A DNA stretch of 64,000 bases from Mycolicibacterium moriokaense. GTDB lineage: Bacteria; Actinomycetota; Actinomycetes; Mycobacteriales; Mycobacteriaceae. The translations under genes and the position numbers were made by a program. Location: assembly GCF_003201655.1 (NCBI RefSeq), contig NZ_QJJU01000001.1, forward strand, positions 1 through 64,000, written 5' to 3'. The notes under the pieces were generated by a model. It saw nothing but the letters and a program-made list of their open reading frames with translations. It was not told the DNA's origin and searched no databases. This document shows, piece by piece, positions 62,900 through 64,000 of this stretch (its first letter is position 1; each line of letters starts with the position of its first letter).

Positions 62900-63805
62900 C
62901 TATCCCGGCAGTCCCAGAAGTTGCGGCAGTGCCGGTTGGCTAGGGGACTGGGGTAGGCCCGGTGTCGGGGTTGGTGGCGCTTGCGTCGCCGCGCCGGGCA
63001 GGCTGATCTTGAAGCCGTTGACGATCGCGTCGGTAGCGTCGGCCGCGGCGACGACCTGGTCGATGCTTGTGATCACGGCGAGCGTTACCAGGTACTTGTC
63101 GGGGCCTGCGGTGGCGATGACGTTGCGACGTGACGCGTTCAACGTCATCGAGTTCTCGCGATAGGTGCCCTCGATGACCGACGACGGCATGCCGCCGAAA
63201 TCGGCAAGCGACCCGTCGGTTGCGCGCCACGCCGTCAGCTGCTGGCTATCGACGAAGCCGTGGCTGATGGCCTCCTTCGGGTCGAAGTCGCCGACCAGTT
63301 TGTAGACCAAGACCTGCGCGTTGGACGAGTACAGGCCGTTGCCGCCGACCCGGTCGGCGATCACCGCGAACGCGTCGGGAACATTCGGGTCGGGCACCTG
63401 CGACCAGCCCCTCGGCATCGGAAGCACGATGGTCAGCGCCTTGAAGTCGCGGCTGTTCTGCGGCTCCATGCGAACGTTCTTGGCCTTGAAGAAGTCGGCG
63501 AGAGTGCCAGATGCGGTGGGGGTGATCGTTGCCTGAGGCGCGGCGGGGACGGCCGGTGTCACGATTCCCGTGGGCGCTGCGCCGGTGGCGGGCATCACAC
63601 CGTTGAGTCCGGTGGCGGCCGGTGGCGCGATCGCGGCGGCGTTGGGCGCGGCCGTCACCGTCTGCGTCATCGTTCCCGGCGGCAGCGGCGGTTGCGGCAG
63701 CACCGGCTCGGCGGAGGCGATAGCCCCGGCGAAGCAGACGACGGCCGTCACACCGGCGGCCGCGCCACCTGCCAGAACCCGCCAGCGACGGGTGATCTCG
63801 TTCAT
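62900..63805 (-). CDS. Secreted Pro-rich antigen, Mtc28/LpqN-LpqT-like
   Basis: A 301-residue exported protein. A signal peptide (about 1-32; GGAAAGVTAVVCFAGAIASA) is followed by a Pro/Ala-rich segment and an LpqN/LpqT-type domain (about 125-270) with NVRMEPQNSRDFKALTIVLP, MPRGWSQVPDPNVPDAF and SVIEGTYRENSMTLNASRRN; the C-terminus is again Pro-rich. Equivalent to Rv0040c, a secreted 28-kDa antigen (Mtc28). ATG 63805 is set by the signal peptide. On the minus strand, TATAAG (63980-63985) near the window end could be its -10. Confidence 0.88.
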   Translation of the reverse strand: MNEITRRWRVLAGGAAAGVTAVVCFAGAIASAEPVLPQPPLPPGTMTQTVTAAPNAAAIAPPAATGLNGVMPATGAAPTGIVTPAVPAAPQATITPTASGTLADFFKAKNVRMEPQNSRDFKALTIVLPMPRGWSQVPDPNVPDAFAVIADRVGGNGLYSSNAQVLVYKLVGDFDPKEAISHGFVDSQQLTAWRATDGSLADFGGMPSSVIEGTYRENSMTLNASRRNVIATAGPDKYLVTLAVITSIDQVVAAADATDAIVNGFKISLPGAATQAPPTPTPGLPQSPSQPALPQLLGLPG

Positions 63806-64000
63806 CGACCGCGGTCCTTCTTCGTAAGGTGCGGGGTACGTCACACCCCTGGTCAGGCGCCGACCGTATCCCGGGCGAAGCGCCAGCCACCAGGGCTGGA
63901 ACCGACCTGGGATCAACCCCTGACTTCCCCGCAACGGAACCGAGACCAACCCGTGGCCGAAGAGGCCCCCATATGCGTGCTTATACCCTGTTCACGTGAC

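Overview
This window is the replication-origin region of a fast-growing, high-GC mycobacterium (Mycolicibacterium-like). The evidence is the gene set and order: gyrA-gyrB-dciA-recF-gnd-dnaN-oriC-dnaA-rpmH-rnpA-yidD-yidC-khpB-rsmG-parA-parB, flanked by the pknB-pknA-pbpA-rodA-pstP-fhaB-fhaA cell-wall cluster on one side and cwlM, trxB/trxA, sigM/rsmA, murJ and pcnA on the other. DUF3566, CrgA, CwsA, WhiB6 and the Mtc28-like protein are actinobacterial or mycobacterial families. gnd between dnaN and recF is, from memory, a fast-grower trait (M. smegmatis). I recall gene names and M. tuberculosis locus equivalents from knowledge; I ran no searches.

Left arm (1-12 kb), accessory and metabolic: HPr (ptsH), the 3' remnant of a MinD/ParA-like ATPase, a double-HTH regulator, whiB6 with a repeat-rich upstream region and two hairpins after it, an acyl-CoA carboxyltransferase, a small tandem DivIVA-motif protein, an EVE-domain protein, pirin, a small GNAT enzyme, a thioesterase-like protein, two probable F420/flavin oxidoreductases, a molybdopterin oxidoreductase diverging from a TetR regulator across a palindrome, a lipoprotein and tRNA-Leu(CAG).

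Cell-wall and division block (12-27 kb): fhaA, then fhaB-pstP-rodA-pbpA-pknA-pknB joined by 4-nt start/stop overlaps (FHA adaptors, phosphatase, SEDS polymerase, PBP, two Ser/Thr kinases); trpG and a DUF881 protein on the other strand; crgA, a PH-like membrane protein, ppiA and cwsA. sdaA lies between cwsA and tRNA-Ala, where I recall no gene in M. tuberculosis. A 37-codon DLW-39-like gene lies between tRNA-Ala and tRNA-Ile.

Replication block (27-45 kb): a DUF3566 protein, gyrase, the helicase loader, recF, gnd and dnaN, the dnaN-dnaA spacer (oriC, at least six DnaA-box-like sites), dnaA, then on the other strand rpmH to parB. Two perfect parS sites lie inside the 5' ends of rsmG and parA.

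Right arm (45-64 kb): a GNAT-like protein, CwlM (PknB-pathway regulator of peptidoglycan precursor synthesis, first zinc ligand lost), an in-frame TrxB-TrxA fusion, RsmA/SigM, MurJ with a pseudokinase tail, its operon partners, pcnA, an Asp-rich repeat protein, and a block matching Rv0036c-Rv0040c of M. tuberculosis with a bile-acid-symporter-like gene added. No IS element, prophage or CRISPR array was seen. The points most worth a second look are the TrxB-TrxA fusion, the ATPase remnant between ptsH and whiB6 (where I recall ESX-1 in M. smegmatis), DnaA boxes outside oriC at division-related promoters, and Ser at the GyrA quinolone position.
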